A stretch of 64,000 nucleotides of DNA. It comes from Helicobacteraceae bacterium (GTDB lineage Bacteria > Campylobacterota > Campylobacteria > Campylobacterales > Sulfurimonadaceae). How positions within the stretch are numbered: position 1 is the first letter of the stretch; each line of letters starts with the position of its first letter. The notes under the pieces are model-generated. The model had not been told where the DNA came from. It saw only the letters and a list, made by a program, of their open reading frames with translations, and made no database searches. Location of the stretch: NCBI GenBank assembly GCA_013138865.1, contig WTBY01000024.1, positions 62,001-126,000 on the forward strand, read 5' to 3'. The translations under genes and the position numbers were made by a program. Below, in pieces: positions 8,534-17,373 of the stretch.

Positions 8534-9861
8534 TATAATATATACCTCGCTAAATCATCATCTTCGACCACTTCATCTAGTTTTTCATGAACTAACTCTT
8601 TAGTTACGATAACTTTTTCACCACTATGCTCATCCGCATCAAAACTAATGTCTTCTATAACTTTTTCTAAAACAGTATGTAAGCGACGTGCACCTATATC
8701 TTCTGTTCTTTCATTTGCTGTATATGAAAGTTTTGCTAAAGCTTTGATCGCATCATCTTCAAACTCTAACTCCATACCTTCAACCTTTAGCAGTTCACTA
8801 TACTGCATAAGAAGAGAATTTTTAGTCTGTGTCATAATTTTATAAAGTGCTTCTTCTGTAAGTGATTCTAACTCAACACGAAGTGGAAAACGACCTTGAA
8901 GTTCAGGAATAAGATCACTTGGTTTACTTACGTGAAATGCCCCCGCTGCGATAAAAAGAATATGATCAGTATTTACAGGACCATGCTTAGTGTTAACAGT
9001 ACTTCCCTCTACGATCGGAAGTAAGTCACGTTGTACACCCTCTTTTGATGGGTCACTTCTTCCATCATTTTTTGCTCCAACTGCAATCTTATCTATTTCA
9101 TCTAAAAAGATAATACCGCCCTGCTCTGCGCGTTTTAAAGCTTCATTTTTTATAGCGTTCATATCTAATAGTTTTTCACTAGCTTCTACTTCTAAAATTT
9201 TAAAAGCCTCTTTTACAGTAATCTCTTTTTTAACTTCATCTTTATTAGTTGCGCTAAACATATTTGCTAAAGACTCTTGAACTTTTAGCATCTCAGGAGG
9301 TAGGTTTGAGTCTGAAAACTCTACTTTAACTTTTGGTATATCGATCTCAATAATTTTATCATCCATATCTCCACTAAGTATTTTAGACTTCATTCTCTCA
9401 CGGGAGTTTGCGTAAGCCTCTTGTTGTTCATCGCTTACACTTGTAGGAAGAGGTGGTAAAAGCTTCTCTATAATTTTATTTAGAACCCACTTTTCAATAT
9501 CAGCTTTATTACCTTCTTGTTGCTCTTTTTTAACAATAGAGATCGAAGTCATAACAAGATCACGAACCATAGATTCAACATCACGTCCAACAAAACCAAC
9601 CTCAGTATATTTAGATGCTTCTACTTTTATAAAAGGTGCTCCCATCATTTTTGCTAAACGACGAGCTATCTCTGTTTTACCAACACCAGTCGAGCCGATC
9701 ATTAAAATATTTTTAGGAATTATCTCATTTTGAAGTTCTTGATCTAGTTGCATTCTTCTGTAACGTGTTCTAAGTGCCAAAGCTATAGTTTTTTTAGCCT
9801 CGCGTTGTCCGATCACATATTCATCTAAATATGCAACAGTCTCTTTTGGAGTCATATTCAT
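8533..9861 (-). CDS. hslU: ATP-dependent protease ATPase subunit HslU
   Basis: The AAA+ unfoldase of the HslUV (ClpYQ) protease, 442 residues. The N-terminal block IGQREAKK is followed by Walker A GSTGVGKTE near 56-64, the pore motif KVEASKYTEVGFVGRDVE near 80-97 and Walker B IIFLDEIDKIA near 250-260. The charged I-domain lies between them, and the conserved C-terminal tail is DLARYIL, which docks into HslV. It overlaps hslV by one base, giving a fixed stoichiometric pair. Nothing is missing. Confidence 0.97.
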   Translation of the reverse strand: MNMTPKETVAYLDEYVIGQREAKKTIALALRTRYRRMQLDQELQNEIIPKNILMIGSTGVGKTEIARRLAKMMGAPFIKVEASKYTEVGFVGRDVESMVRDLVMTSISIVKKEQQEGNKADIEKWVLNKIIEKLLPPLPTSVSDEQQEAYANSRERMKSKILSGDMDDKIIEIDIPKVKVEFSDSNLPPEMLKVQESLANMFSATNKDEVKKEITVKEAFKILEVEASEKLLDMNAIKNEALKRAEQGGIIFLDEIDKIAVGAKNDGRSDPSKEGVQRDLLPIVEGSTVNTKHGPVNTDHILFIAAGAFHVSKPSDLIPELQGRFPLRVELESLTEEALYKIMTQTKNSLLMQYSELLKVEGMELEFEDDAIKALAKLSYTANERTEDIGARRLHTVLEKVIEDISFDADEHSGEKVIVTKELVHEKLDEVVEDDDLARYIL

Positions 9862-10403
9862 TACGCTTTATCCTCTAGTTTGAGTATTTTTATATTTTGG
9901 TTTGTGTAGATACATAACTCACCTGCAATCTTAAGTGATTCACGTACTAGATCTTCTTCACTCATATTAGCATGTCTTTTTAACGCTCGCGCGGCTGAGA
10001 TCGCATAGTTTCCACCAGATCCGATCGAAGCAATTTCACCATCTTCTGGTTCAACTACGTCACCATTTCCAGTTAAAATAAAAATATGTTCTTTATTAAG
10101 AACAATCATCATAGCCTCTAAGCGACGAAGAACTTTATCTTTTCTCCATGCTTTTGAGAAGTCAATTACTGACTTAACTAAGTCACCTTTACGGTTAGTT
10201 AAAAACTCTTCAAACATATCAAAAAGGTTAAAAGCATCAGCAGTACTTCCTGCGAAACCTGCTAATATTTCGCCTTTATAAAGTGTACGAATTTTAGTTG
10301 CATTTGCTTTTAAAATTGAGTCACCAAAAGTAACTTGACCATCTCCACCGATCACAGCAGAGTTCTCGCCCTTATAAGCTAAGATCGTGGTTGCGTCAAA
10401 CAT
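9861..10403 (-). CDS. hslV: ATP-dependent protease peptidase subunit HslV
   Basis: A proteasome-beta-like threonine peptidase of 180 residues. The start [12 protein letters not shown] places the active-site Thr after a short leader (Thr5/Thr6), as in other Campylobacterota, rather than directly after Met. Conserved blocks [21 protein letters not shown] and IGSGGNYA are present. It forms the dodecameric chamber capped by HslU, whose gene follows with a 1 bp overlap. It also shares one base with rplI upstream. Confidence 0.96.
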   Translation of the reverse strand: MFDATTILAYKGENSAVIGGDGQVTFGDSILKANATKIRTLYKGEILAGFAGSTADAFNLFDMFEEFLTNRKGDLVKSVIDFSKAWRKDKVLRRLEAMMIVLNKEHIFILTGNGDVVEPEDGEIASIGSGGNYAISAARALKRHANMSEEDLVRESLKIAGELCIYTNQNIKILKLEDKA

Positions 10404-10849
10404 TATTCGCCTACTACTTCTACATGAAGTATTGCATGAAGGCCGTGACCTAGTTTAAAGTCTAAGTCATGAAGACCTACAGTTTTAATAGTACTTTTTG
10501 AATTGATATGTTTTTTATCAATTTCAATAGAGTGTTGTTCATTCAAAGCGTGAGCGATCTCATCTTTAGTAACAGCACCAAAAAGGTGACCATTTTGACC
10601 AAGTTTTTTACTTATTATAACTCTTAGTTTATCAAGTTTTTCAGACATAGCTTTTAGAGTTTCGATCTCTTTAGCTTCATTTTCAATTTTTTTCTTTTCA
10701 GAAGAAGCGTGCTTTTTAAGAACTTCATTTGTAGCAAGCTTTGCGAAACCTTTACCTATTAAGAAGTTTTGACCATAACCGTCTTTTACCTCTTTAACTT
10801 CGCCACTTTTTCCTAAACCCTTAACATCTTTAATTAGTAATACTTGCAT
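10403..10849 (-). CDS. rplI: 50S ribosomal protein L9
   Basis: Full-length L9 of 148 residues. The N-terminal rRNA-binding domain begins [18 protein letters not shown] with the GYGQNFLI block. A long central helix is rich in Lys and Glu, and the small C-terminal domain ends LHVEVVGE. The gene follows the FTR-rhodanese gene by 16 bp with an AAAGGAAT-like ribosome site. It abuts hslV in the group-typical order rplI-hslV-hslU-era. Confidence 0.97.
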   Translation of the reverse strand: MQVLLIKDVKGLGKSGEVKEVKDGYGQNFLIGKGFAKLATNEVLKKHASSEKKKIENEAKEIETLKAMSEKLDKLRVIISKKLGQNGHLFGAVTKDEIAHALNEQHSIEIDKKHINSKSTIKTVGLHDLDFKLGHGLHAILHVEVVGE

Positions 10850-10865
10850 AATTTTATTCCTTTAA

Positions 10866-11594
10866 TTATCTAACAACTTCGCCGTGGTAACCTGCTATAC
10901 CATGAGCTAAGTTAACTACATTTTTGAAGCCTCTATCTTTTAAGATCATTTGACACTGAGCTGAACGACCACCAACATGACAGTAAAGAATCATACTCTC
11001 ATCTGTGTCTAAATTAACCTCATCTAATGTTGCATAAAAGCTACTTGTAGGAACTAGTGCATCTACACCTAAAATATGTCCATTTTGGTACTCCATATGC
11101 TCTCTAACATCAACAAGTTTAAATTTAACCATACCAAGTTCTCTAGCTTCTAAAAGTGACATAAGTTCATCTGAATCTATATTAGCCTTAGAGATCAACA
11201 TATTAGCTTCATCTTTTGTAAGACCACGTGAGTGTTCATGTGAAACTGCCTCTAACTCCTCTTCAGCTTTTTGTGCAATTGCATACTCTGGTGTACAGAA
11301 AATTCCACAATGACACTTGCCATCTTTTGGAATTTCTAACTCAAGTGCAGGAGGACATGGACAGATACGATCTTCTTCTTTATTTCCTGTTACAAAAAAA
11401 CATGGACAGTATCTTTTTCCATGCATAAGTTTGTTACGAGCGAGTCCCATTTGAACGCCTTCGTTAACTTCTGCATCAGGGTTATAAACAAAATTAAACT
11501 GTTTTAGTACTTTATCTGTAAATTTTACTGTTTTTTCAAGTGCTACTTTAAACTCTTCAGAATTCATATCTATTTTTGTAACTGTTCCACTCAT
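10866..11594 (-). CDS. Ferredoxin:thioredoxin reductase catalytic domain fused to rhodanese
   Basis: A two-domain protein of 242 residues. Residues about 15-115 match the catalytic subunit of ferredoxin:thioredoxin reductase. The Cys pattern is CPC at 63-65, CPC at 78-80 and CHC at 94-96 plus Cys100, which is enough for a 4Fe-4S cluster and an adjacent redox disulfide. A helical linker joins it to a rhodanese domain at about 143-240, with active-site loop CHVGGRS (Cys205). The first half would pass electrons from ferredoxin to a thiol; the second carries persulfide sulfur. The gene lies 17 bp downstream of argG and 16 bp upstream of rplI. A role in sulfur or redox handling is inferred. Confidence 0.85.
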   Translation of the reverse strand: MSGTVTKIDMNSEEFKVALEKTVKFTDKVLKQFNFVYNPDAEVNEGVQMGLARNKLMHGKRYCPCFFVTGNKEEDRICPCPPALELEIPKDGKCHCGIFCTPEYAIAQKAEEELEAVSHEHSRGLTKDEANMLISKANIDSDELMSLLEARELGMVKFKLVDVREHMEYQNGHILGVDALVPTSSFYATLDEVNLDTDESMILYCHVGGRSAQCQMILKDRGFKNVVNLAHGIAGYHGEVVR

Positions 11595-11611
11595 AATATT
11601 CCTTTTAATTT

Positions 11612-12829
11612 CTATTTGTCACGTCTTGCTTTACCTTCGATTATAAATCGAAGTGCATTAAGTTTAATAAAACCTTCCGCATCTTTTTGATCATAAACCT
11701 CATCTTCTTCAAAAGTTGAGTACTCTTCATTAAACAGAGATACATCTGAACTTCGTCCAACTACCATTACACTACCTTTGTAAAGCTTAAGACGTACAGT
11801 TCCTCTAACAAACTTTTGAGTCTGATCGATCGCAGCTTGTAACATTTCACGCTCAGGTGCGAACCAAAAACCATTGTAAATAAGTTTTGCATATTTAGGC
11901 ATCATCTCATCTTTAAGATGTGAAGCTTCTCGATCAAGTGTAATTGACTCTATAGCACGATGAGCTTTTAACATAATAGTTCCACCTGGAGTCTCATAAC
12001 ATCCACGTGCTTTCATACCAACAAAACGGTTTTCAACTATATCAACACGCCCAATTCCATGATTTCCACCGATCTCATTTAAAGTTTTAAGCATAGTTGC
12101 AGGAGATAACTCAGCTCCATTAAGTGCGATCGGATCACCATTAATATAATCAAGTGTAATGTATTCTGCTTTATCTGGTGCATTCTCAGGTGAGTTAGAC
12201 CACAACCACATACTCTCTTCTGGTTCAGCAGATGGATCTTCTAAAATTCCACCCTCATAAGAGATATGAAGTAAGTTAGCATCCATAGAATATGGTGATT
12301 TTTTACCTTTTTTCTCTATTGAAATTCCGTGCTCTTCTGCATATCTTAAAAGTTTTTCACGTGAGTTTAAGTCCCACTCTCTCCATGGTGCGATAATAGT
12401 AAGAGTTGAGTCTTGTCCTAAATAACCCATCTCAAAACGTACTTGATCATTTCCTTTACCAGTTGCTCCATGACTTACACCATCTGCTCCAGTAATTTTT
12501 GCGATCTCCGCTTGTCGTTTTGCGATCAAAGGACGTGCGATAGAAGTACCTAAAAGATACTCTCCCTCATAAATTGCATTTGCTCTAAACATAGGAAAAA
12601 CAAAATCTTTTACAAACTCTTCTCTTAAATCATCTATAAAAATATTTTCAGCTTTTATACCAAATTCTAATGCTTTTTTACGCGCTGGTTCAAGCTCTTC
12701 ACCTTGACCTAAGTCCGCTGTAAAAGTTACAACTTCACACTTATACTCATCTTGTAGCCATTTTAATATTACGCTAGTATCTAAACCACCAGAGTAAGCT
12801 AGTACTACTTTTTTAACTGATTTTTTCAT
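11612..12829 (-). CDS. argG: Argininosuccinate synthase
   Basis: The enzyme of 405 residues condenses citrulline and aspartate at the expense of ATP in arginine synthesis. The N-terminal PP-loop AYSGGLDTS, the block [13 protein letters not shown] and the substrate-binding GKKSPYSMD are all present. Length and ends are normal. It is the first gene of a leftward run with short gaps all the way to the window edge. The 83 bp gap upstream would hold the promoter. An AT-rich block with TAGAAT about 46 bp before the start is a possible -10, but it is weak. Confidence 0.97.
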   Translation of the reverse strand: MKKSVKKVVLAYSGGLDTSVILKWLQDEYKCEVVTFTADLGQGEELEPARKKALEFGIKAENIFIDDLREEFVKDFVFPMFRANAIYEGEYLLGTSIARPLIAKRQAEIAKITGADGVSHGATGKGNDQVRFEMGYLGQDSTLTIIAPWREWDLNSREKLLRYAEEHGISIEKKGKKSPYSMDANLLHISYEGGILEDPSAEPEESMWLWSNSPENAPDKAEYITLDYINGDPIALNGAELSPATMLKTLNEIGGNHGIGRVDIVENRFVGMKARGCYETPGGTIMLKAHRAIESITLDREASHLKDEMMPKYAKLIYNGFWFAPEREMLQAAIDQTQKFVRGTVRLKLYKGSVMVVGRSSDVSLFNEEYSTFEEDEVYDQKDAEGFIKLNALRFIIEGKARRDK

Positions 12830-12912
12830 AATTATTGATCTCTTTTAAAATAAAATAGTTTTTATTCTATCTAAAAACAGATTAATAATAACTCTAAGGG
12901 TTGGAATTAGTT

Positions 12913-13164
12913 TTATAATTTAATGTCTAGGGAGTTTTTAACTTGCTGGGTTGATTTTATGAAGTCTATACTTTTTCTAATTTGTACTATTGAAGCAGAT
13001 GTAGCTGTTTTTAGTTTATTTACTAAAGTAAGGGCTTCATTTGATAGAAAAAGAGCCTCTTCCATCTCTTTTAATGTATCAAAAGTTGGCATTGTGTTTA
13101 AAAGCAGTTCTAACTTATCAGCATCTTTTTCTAATAGTGCTACTTTAAACTCATTTAACCACAT
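12913..13164 (-). CDS. Small FliT-like flagellar protein (tentative)
   Basis: A predicted all-helical protein of 83 residues, directly abutting the fliS stop codon. Its size, helical content and place after fliS match FliT-type or other small chaperone proteins at the end of fliD operons. Campylobacter also carries a small unnamed gene after fliS. There is no motif to fix the function. Codon use and the lack of a gap argue that it is a true member of the flaG-fliD-fliS operon. Confidence 0.6.
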   Translation of the reverse strand: MWLNEFKVALLEKDADKLELLLNTMPTFDTLKEMEEALFLSNEALTLVNKLKTATSASIVQIRKSIDFIKSTQQVKNSLDIKL

Positions 13165-13536
13165 TTAGACTGTTGTCTCTCTCCATGCGCCTAATAAACC
13201 TTTTACAACTAAATTTACTTCATCTATTTTTTCAGCTGAGTTGTCCATATTAGCAACTGTTAGCTGTTGAAGTTGGTAAGTATATAGACCACTTAGGTAG
13301 TGAGCAACATCACCACCCTTTTCAAAGTCCAATGTGCTTAAAAGTTCTGCAAAAATTGCAGTTGATCTATTGATCCAGTAACTTCTTTTTTCGATATCAT
13401 CATTTTTCATAGCGTGTTTTGCTTGAACGTTAAAGCGTAAAATACCTTCATAAAGCATCTCTATAAGTTTATGTGGTGACTCAACGCCTGCACTGTTTTG
13501 AGCGTATGCATTATATGCTAAATTATTGTTATACAT
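13165..13536 (-). CDS. fliS: Flagellar export chaperone FliS
   Basis: A helical-bundle chaperone of 123 residues that binds the C-terminus of flagellin and stops it polymerising in the cytoplasm. The N-terminal YNAYAQNSAGVESPHKLIEM and the segment LYEGILRF are the typical FliS opening. The C-terminal region includes GLLGAWRETTV. A start preceded by AAGGAAGT lies 27 bp after fliD. It probably serves FlaC, encoded at 62179-62928, and other flagellins outside the window. Confidence 0.93.
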   Translation of the reverse strand: MYNNNLAYNAYAQNSAGVESPHKLIEMLYEGILRFNVQAKHAMKNDDIEKRSYWINRSTAIFAELLSTLDFEKGGDVAHYLSGLYTYQLQQLTVANMDNSAEKIDEVNLVVKGLLGAWRETTV

Positions 13537-13563
13537 TTCACTTCCTTATAAAAAGAAACTAGC

Positions 13564-15357
13564 TTAATTGTTCGCGGCTGATATAGCTGCACTTAAAGTA
13601 CTGAAATTAGAATTAATTTTACTAATCATTCCATCGTACTGAACAAACCTTGCTGTCATAGTATCATATCGGTCATTTAACCGAAGTATTGAATTATCTT
13701 GGTCGGTTTGTAGTGTTTTTAGCAAAAGAGCAAGTCCAGAATCAGTTCCACCAATAGAACCTGTATCTTTTAACATATCTTTTATAGAGTCCTTAAGTTG
13801 AGCAAACGTACCCTCTTCTCTACTTTCTATACCGGTATAACTAGTTATAGTTCCCCCTACAAAAAGAGTCTCTGCTGCTGTTGGGTCATCATTAAATGTT
13901 GATTCAAAAACTGAACTATTAAAAGACATAACTCCAGATCTATCAATATCAATACTAGGAGTAAATGTTCCACTTGAACTTGTAGTACCAAAGTTAATTA
14001 ACGAGTTTCCATTAGAGTCAGTTCTTGTTATAATGTTATTCATCGTTCTAATCACTGAACTAAGTGTATTGTCTCCACGAAAAAGACCTTGAGTTTTATC
14101 ATCATCATTAAGTTGTGTCATAGATGAGATTTGTTTTGCTACTTCATTATAAGCAGTAACAAAATTTTCCATCTCTGTTGTGATTTCTTCCGTATCTTGA
14201 GAAATATCTACATTGACAATACCAGTAACATTATTAGCTGAGTCTTTCTCTTTTAAGAGATTAATTGTTATACCTACACTCAGGTCTGTAATTGTATTAC
14301 TTGTTCTCTCTATATTAATTCCATTATAAATAAATTTAGCATCTTTAGACTCTTGAATATTTGTACTTTCAGCATCAGCGTCATGAGTAACACTTTGTCC
14401 ATCGCTAAAGCCACTATAAGTTAGTGCATTACCTGAAACATTGATAGTTATGTCATTATCAGTAGCATCTGCAGTGTCATTAGTATTTGTCAAATAGAGG
14501 TAAGGTTCACCTGACTTTGTAATAATATTTGCTACTACGCCTGTTGTAGAGGTAAGCTTATTTATAGCATCTTTAAAAAGAGTTGCTACCTCATCTGCAG
14601 TTGATCCAGCTAAAATTTCTATATCTTCTGCTAATGGAGTTTCAGTTCCATCCCCATTGTTAATAGTAAAATTTGCACCACTTACTGTCACGTCTGAGCC
14701 AGTGCCATTTTTTGTTATAACAGAAGATTGTATAGTTGCATCTTCAGAAAGTAGAGCATTTTTTAAGTTGCCTCCACTACTATCACTAACAATTATTTTC
14801 TCATCAACTCCAGAATCCTTTGAAGTTAATATAAGTCTATAATCATCAGTACCTACTTGTAAAATAGAGGCAGTAAGTGAATCACTCATCTCTTCGTTAA
14901 TATAACCTTTAAGATCCGTAAGTGTATCACTTGCATCATAATCAACGTCATATGTAGTACCACCTACGGCTATGCTCATAGTTCCAGCACCACCTGCAAC
15001 AAGGCTTGTAGCAGATGCAAATGTACCAGACTCTACAACATCAGTTTTTGCAAGTTGAGTAACTTCTAGTTCAAAAGACTGTACACTAACACCAGCAATA
15101 GCTTCAACTGTTGCAGCGTCACCTGTCACGGTAGTTGATGTACTTTGATAAAGTGCACTATCACCTAAAGAGCTAACAGAAGTCTGAAGAGTATCAACTA
15201 AACTAGTTAATAGCTCCATAGACTTCTCTTTAGCTTCTGTTACTGTGATCTTGTCACGGATCGGGTCTATTGTATTTTTTTCATCATTCGCTTTTAGCTT
15301 CTCAATAATATCAGATGTTAAAACACCTGAACCTATACCTAAAGAACTTATTGCCAT
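13564..15357 (-). CDS. fliD: Flagellar filament capping protein FliD
   Basis: The filament cap of 597 residues promotes insertion of flagellin subunits at the tip. The N-terminal block (IGSGVLTSDIIEKLKANDE) and the C-terminal coiled region (SILRLNDRYDTMTARFVQYDGMISKIN) are the D0/D1 segments. The centre is Thr/Ser/Asp-rich, as expected for the variable exposed domains. It follows flaG by 3 bp and precedes fliS. It is probably transcribed from the sigma-28 promoter upstream of flaG. Confidence 0.94.
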   Translation of the reverse strand: MAISSLGIGSGVLTSDIIEKLKANDEKNTIDPIRDKITVTEAKEKSMELLTSLVDTLQTSVSSLGDSALYQSTSTTVTGDAATVEAIAGVSVQSFELEVTQLAKTDVVESGTFASATSLVAGGAGTMSIAVGGTTYDVDYDASDTLTDLKGYINEEMSDSLTASILQVGTDDYRLILTSKDSGVDEKIIVSDSSGGNLKNALLSEDATIQSSVITKNGTGSDVTVSGANFTINNGDGTETPLAEDIEILAGSTADEVATLFKDAINKLTSTTGVVANIITKSGEPYLYLTNTNDTADATDNDITINVSGNALTYSGFSDGQSVTHDADAESTNIQESKDAKFIYNGINIERTSNTITDLSVGITINLLKEKDSANNVTGIVNVDISQDTEEITTEMENFVTAYNEVAKQISSMTQLNDDDKTQGLFRGDNTLSSVIRTMNNIITRTDSNGNSLINFGTTSSSGTFTPSIDIDRSGVMSFNSSVFESTFNDDPTAAETLFVGGTITSYTGIESREEGTFAQLKDSIKDMLKDTGSIGGTDSGLALLLKTLQTDQDNSILRLNDRYDTMTARFVQYDGMISKINSNFSTLSAAISAANN

Positions 15358-15360
15358 AGC

Positions 15361-15747
15361 TTATCCTTTTTGATCGAAAAGAGCTCCAGTTATTTCATAC
15401 ATTTTCTCAGCCAATGTACTTGCTTCTTCAGCAGGGAATCTTCGAATAGTCTCACTTGTTTTCTCATTAACCACAGAGACATAAAAATCATCTGAGCTAC
15501 TATCAAAACCAAATTTTAAAGAAGTATCAAGAGGAGCTATAGCTTTATTTAGCTTATCTACTAACTCTTCAACCTCTTCTTTAGAACTTATTTTTGTATT
15601 CTCTTCAGGAACTTTTTCAACATCCTGAGCTTTTAATTCCTCTGGTGCTTCCATTTTTGGTGCTTCCATCTTTGGTGTAGAAGCTACCCCCGTATTTACA
15701 TTTTGTTGTGGCATTTGCGGTGCCGACATATTATTATTAACTTCCAT
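15361..15747 (-). CDS. flaG: FlaG family protein
   Basis: The protein has 128 residues: a Met/Pro/Gln-rich N-terminus, then a FlaG domain with VDKLNKAIAPLDTSLKFGFD and a C-terminal ETIRRFPAEEASTLAEKM. FlaG proteins influence filament length and always sit with fliD. The start at 15747 (MEVNNNMSAP) is preferred over one 51 bp upstream because AAAGGAGT stands 7 bp before it, and the upstream option would run through the sigma-28 promoter region. It is the first gene of the flaG-fliD-fliS-fliT-like operon. Confidence 0.88.
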   Translation of the reverse strand: MEVNNNMSAPQMPQQNVNTGVASTPKMEAPKMEAPEELKAQDVEKVPEENTKISSKEEVEELVDKLNKAIAPLDTSLKFGFDSSSDDFYVSVVNEKTSETIRRFPAEEASTLAEKMYEITGALFDQKG

Positions 15748-15786
15748 AATTCTGACTCCTTTCAGTTTTATTGGATCACATACCAC

Positions 15787-15815
15787 TAACATCGACACTT
15801 AAAAAAATAACTTTA
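15787..15815 (-). promoter_or_regulatory. Sigma-28 (FliA) promoter of the flaG-fliD operon
   Basis: On the minus strand, TAAAGTTA (15808-15815) and CGATGTTA (15787-15794) are separated by 13 bases. The enteric FliA consensus TAAAGTTT-N11-GCCGATAA has the same spacing to its CGAT core. The site lies 40 bp upstream of the flaG start and faces it. The rest of the operon is late flagellar, as expected for FliA control. Confidence 0.75.
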
Positions 15816-15887
15816 ACACTTTTTCATAAAATTTATATTAAAAATTTAGAGCACGTTATGTTCCACCTATTTATGGTACTATTGCGC

Positions 15888-17096
15888 ATGATAAAAAGAT
15901 ATATAAATTTTTTAAAATCAGAAAAATTAGTTAGAAAATTAGTTTTAATTCAGCTTATATCTTATTTTGGTGCATGGTTTAGCAATGTAGCTATATATAC
16001 ACTTCTAATTCAAATGAATGTTTCAGTTATGATCATAGCTTTGGTTGCTGCACTTCATTTTTTACCAGGTGCTTTAATTGCTCCTTTTAGTGGTGCAATA
16101 ATAGATAAATATCCTCCCAAAATACTTCTTAAAACTTTAATTATTATAGAAATTATTGCTACATTTTTATTAACTCTTGTTAGTGATGCTTCATATATCT
16201 ACCTGCTCTATATTTTAGTATTTATTAGAATGGGCGCTGCAAGTTTTTATTTTACGACAGAGATGTCACTACTTCCTAAACTACTTAAAAATGAGAGTTT
16301 ACATATAGCCAATGAGATACAATCTATTGTTTGGTCACTCTCTTACACTGTAGGTATGGCATTAAGCGGCTTTTTTGTCTATAAGTTTGGTGTTATGATG
16401 GCTTTTATTGTTGATGGCTTTATGTTTATAGTTGCGCTATTGTTACTACTACCTTTAGAGCTACCTAAAAATAAAAATATTGTTGAGCAAAAAATACTCT
16501 TAATGATGAAAGATACTTTTACTTACATAAAATCAAACCCTGTTATTTTAGCTCTTATAACTCTTCATGCAACAGTTGGCTTTACTGCTTATGACGCTTT
16601 GATGGTTCTAATAGTTGATTACTATTATAGCGATTTGCTTGCTGTCTCATTAGCATTAGGTCTATTAAATAGTTTTAGAGCAATAGGTTTAGTTATTGGT
16701 CCTCTCTTTATATCTAAATTAATAAATAATAGTTCATTAACTTACCTTTTTATACTACAGGGTTTAACACTATTTATATTTTCTAGCTTTTTAGACTCTT
16801 TTTACTTAACTCTTTTTACTTCAATCATAGTTGGTTTAAGTGCCACAACTTTATGGTCATATACATATACACTTCTACAACATCATACAGATTCTGCTTA
16901 TTATGGAAGGGTAGTTGCATATAATGACATGTTCTTTTTACTCGTAGCTTCATTTAGTGGATTTTTAATTGGTTTTCTTGCTAATTTCAAGGTATCACTA
17001 GTTTCTATTACAGATATATTTGGAGTTATTTTTATTCTTTGTGGACTCTACTATATTTGGTTAAAAAATAAATTTGTATTAAAAGAGGTAAAATGA
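15888..17096 (+). CDS. MFS-type transporter
   Basis: An integral membrane protein of about 402 residues with roughly 12 hydrophobic segments, as in the major facilitator superfamily. The loop after the second helix reads SGAIIDKYPPKILLK, close to the MFS signature G-x-x-x-D-R. The open frame runs further upstream. I chose the Met at 15888 because the protein then begins just ahead of the first helix (LIQLISYFG); no start has a strong ribosome site. The substrate is unknown. It resembles EntS/macrolide-type exporters in overall layout. The next gene overlaps its end by 4 bp. Confidence 0.75.
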   Translation: MIKRYINFLKSEKLVRKLVLIQLISYFGAWFSNVAIYTLLIQMNVSVMIIALVAALHFLPGALIAPFSGAIIDKYPPKILLKTLIIIEIIATFLLTLVSDASYIYLLYILVFIRMGAASFYFTTEMSLLPKLLKNESLHIANEIQSIVWSLSYTVGMALSGFFVYKFGVMMAFIVDGFMFIVALLLLLPLELPKNKNIVEQKILLMMKDTFTYIKSNPVILALITLHATVGFTAYDALMVLIVDYYYSDLLAVSLALGLLNSFRAIGLVIGPLFISKLINNSSLTYLFILQGLTLFIFSSFLDSFYLTLFTSIIVGLSATTLWSYTYTLLQHHTDSAYYGRVVAYNDMFFLLVASFSGFLIGFLANFKVSLVSITDIFGVIFILCGLYYIWLKNKFVLKEVK

Positions 17097-17371
17097 TATT
17101 TAAAACAGCTACTCAAGAGATAGACTTAAGTAAAATAACACGTGTTTTTCCTTCTGCTATAGTTATTGATGAGGGCGATCGTGTTCAAGTTTCACTAGAG
17201 TGGATAGAAGAGAAAAAAGATAAAGTTAAATTAGAGTGTTATAGCCTAGTTTTTGACTTTGACCTAGTTGGTGAAGAGATTAGAAATAGAGTCGAGGTTG
17301 ATTTTGAAACGAAAGATGAGTTAATTAGTGCTATGCAAGAGGTCGCTAACCTCTATGAAGCTAAAAAATAA
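17093..17371 (+). CDS. Conserved small protein of unknown function
   Basis: A soluble acidic protein of 92 residues, alternating strands and helices, with no motif that I recognise. Its ATG overlaps the stop of the MFS gene (ATGA), so the two are translated together. It ends 2 bp before the stop of the convergent HD-GYP gene. No signal peptide or membrane segment is visible. It may be an accessory of the transporter, but only the overlap supports this. Confidence 0.6.
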   Translation: MIFKTATQEIDLSKITRVFPSAIVIDEGDRVQVSLEWIEEKKDKVKLECYSLVFDFDLVGEEIRNRVEVDFETKDELISAMQEVANLYEAKK

Positions 17372-17373
17372 CT

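Noticed and set aside
13564-15357. Open frames on the plus strand inside fliD (for example 14657-14842)
   Set aside because: They are short shadows of the Ser/Thr-rich FliD codons with no ribosome site or known motif.
15771-15887. Upstream extension of the MFS transporter frame
   Set aside because: It would run through the sigma-28 promoter of flaG and has no ribosome site; the first membrane helix begins after the Met at 15888.
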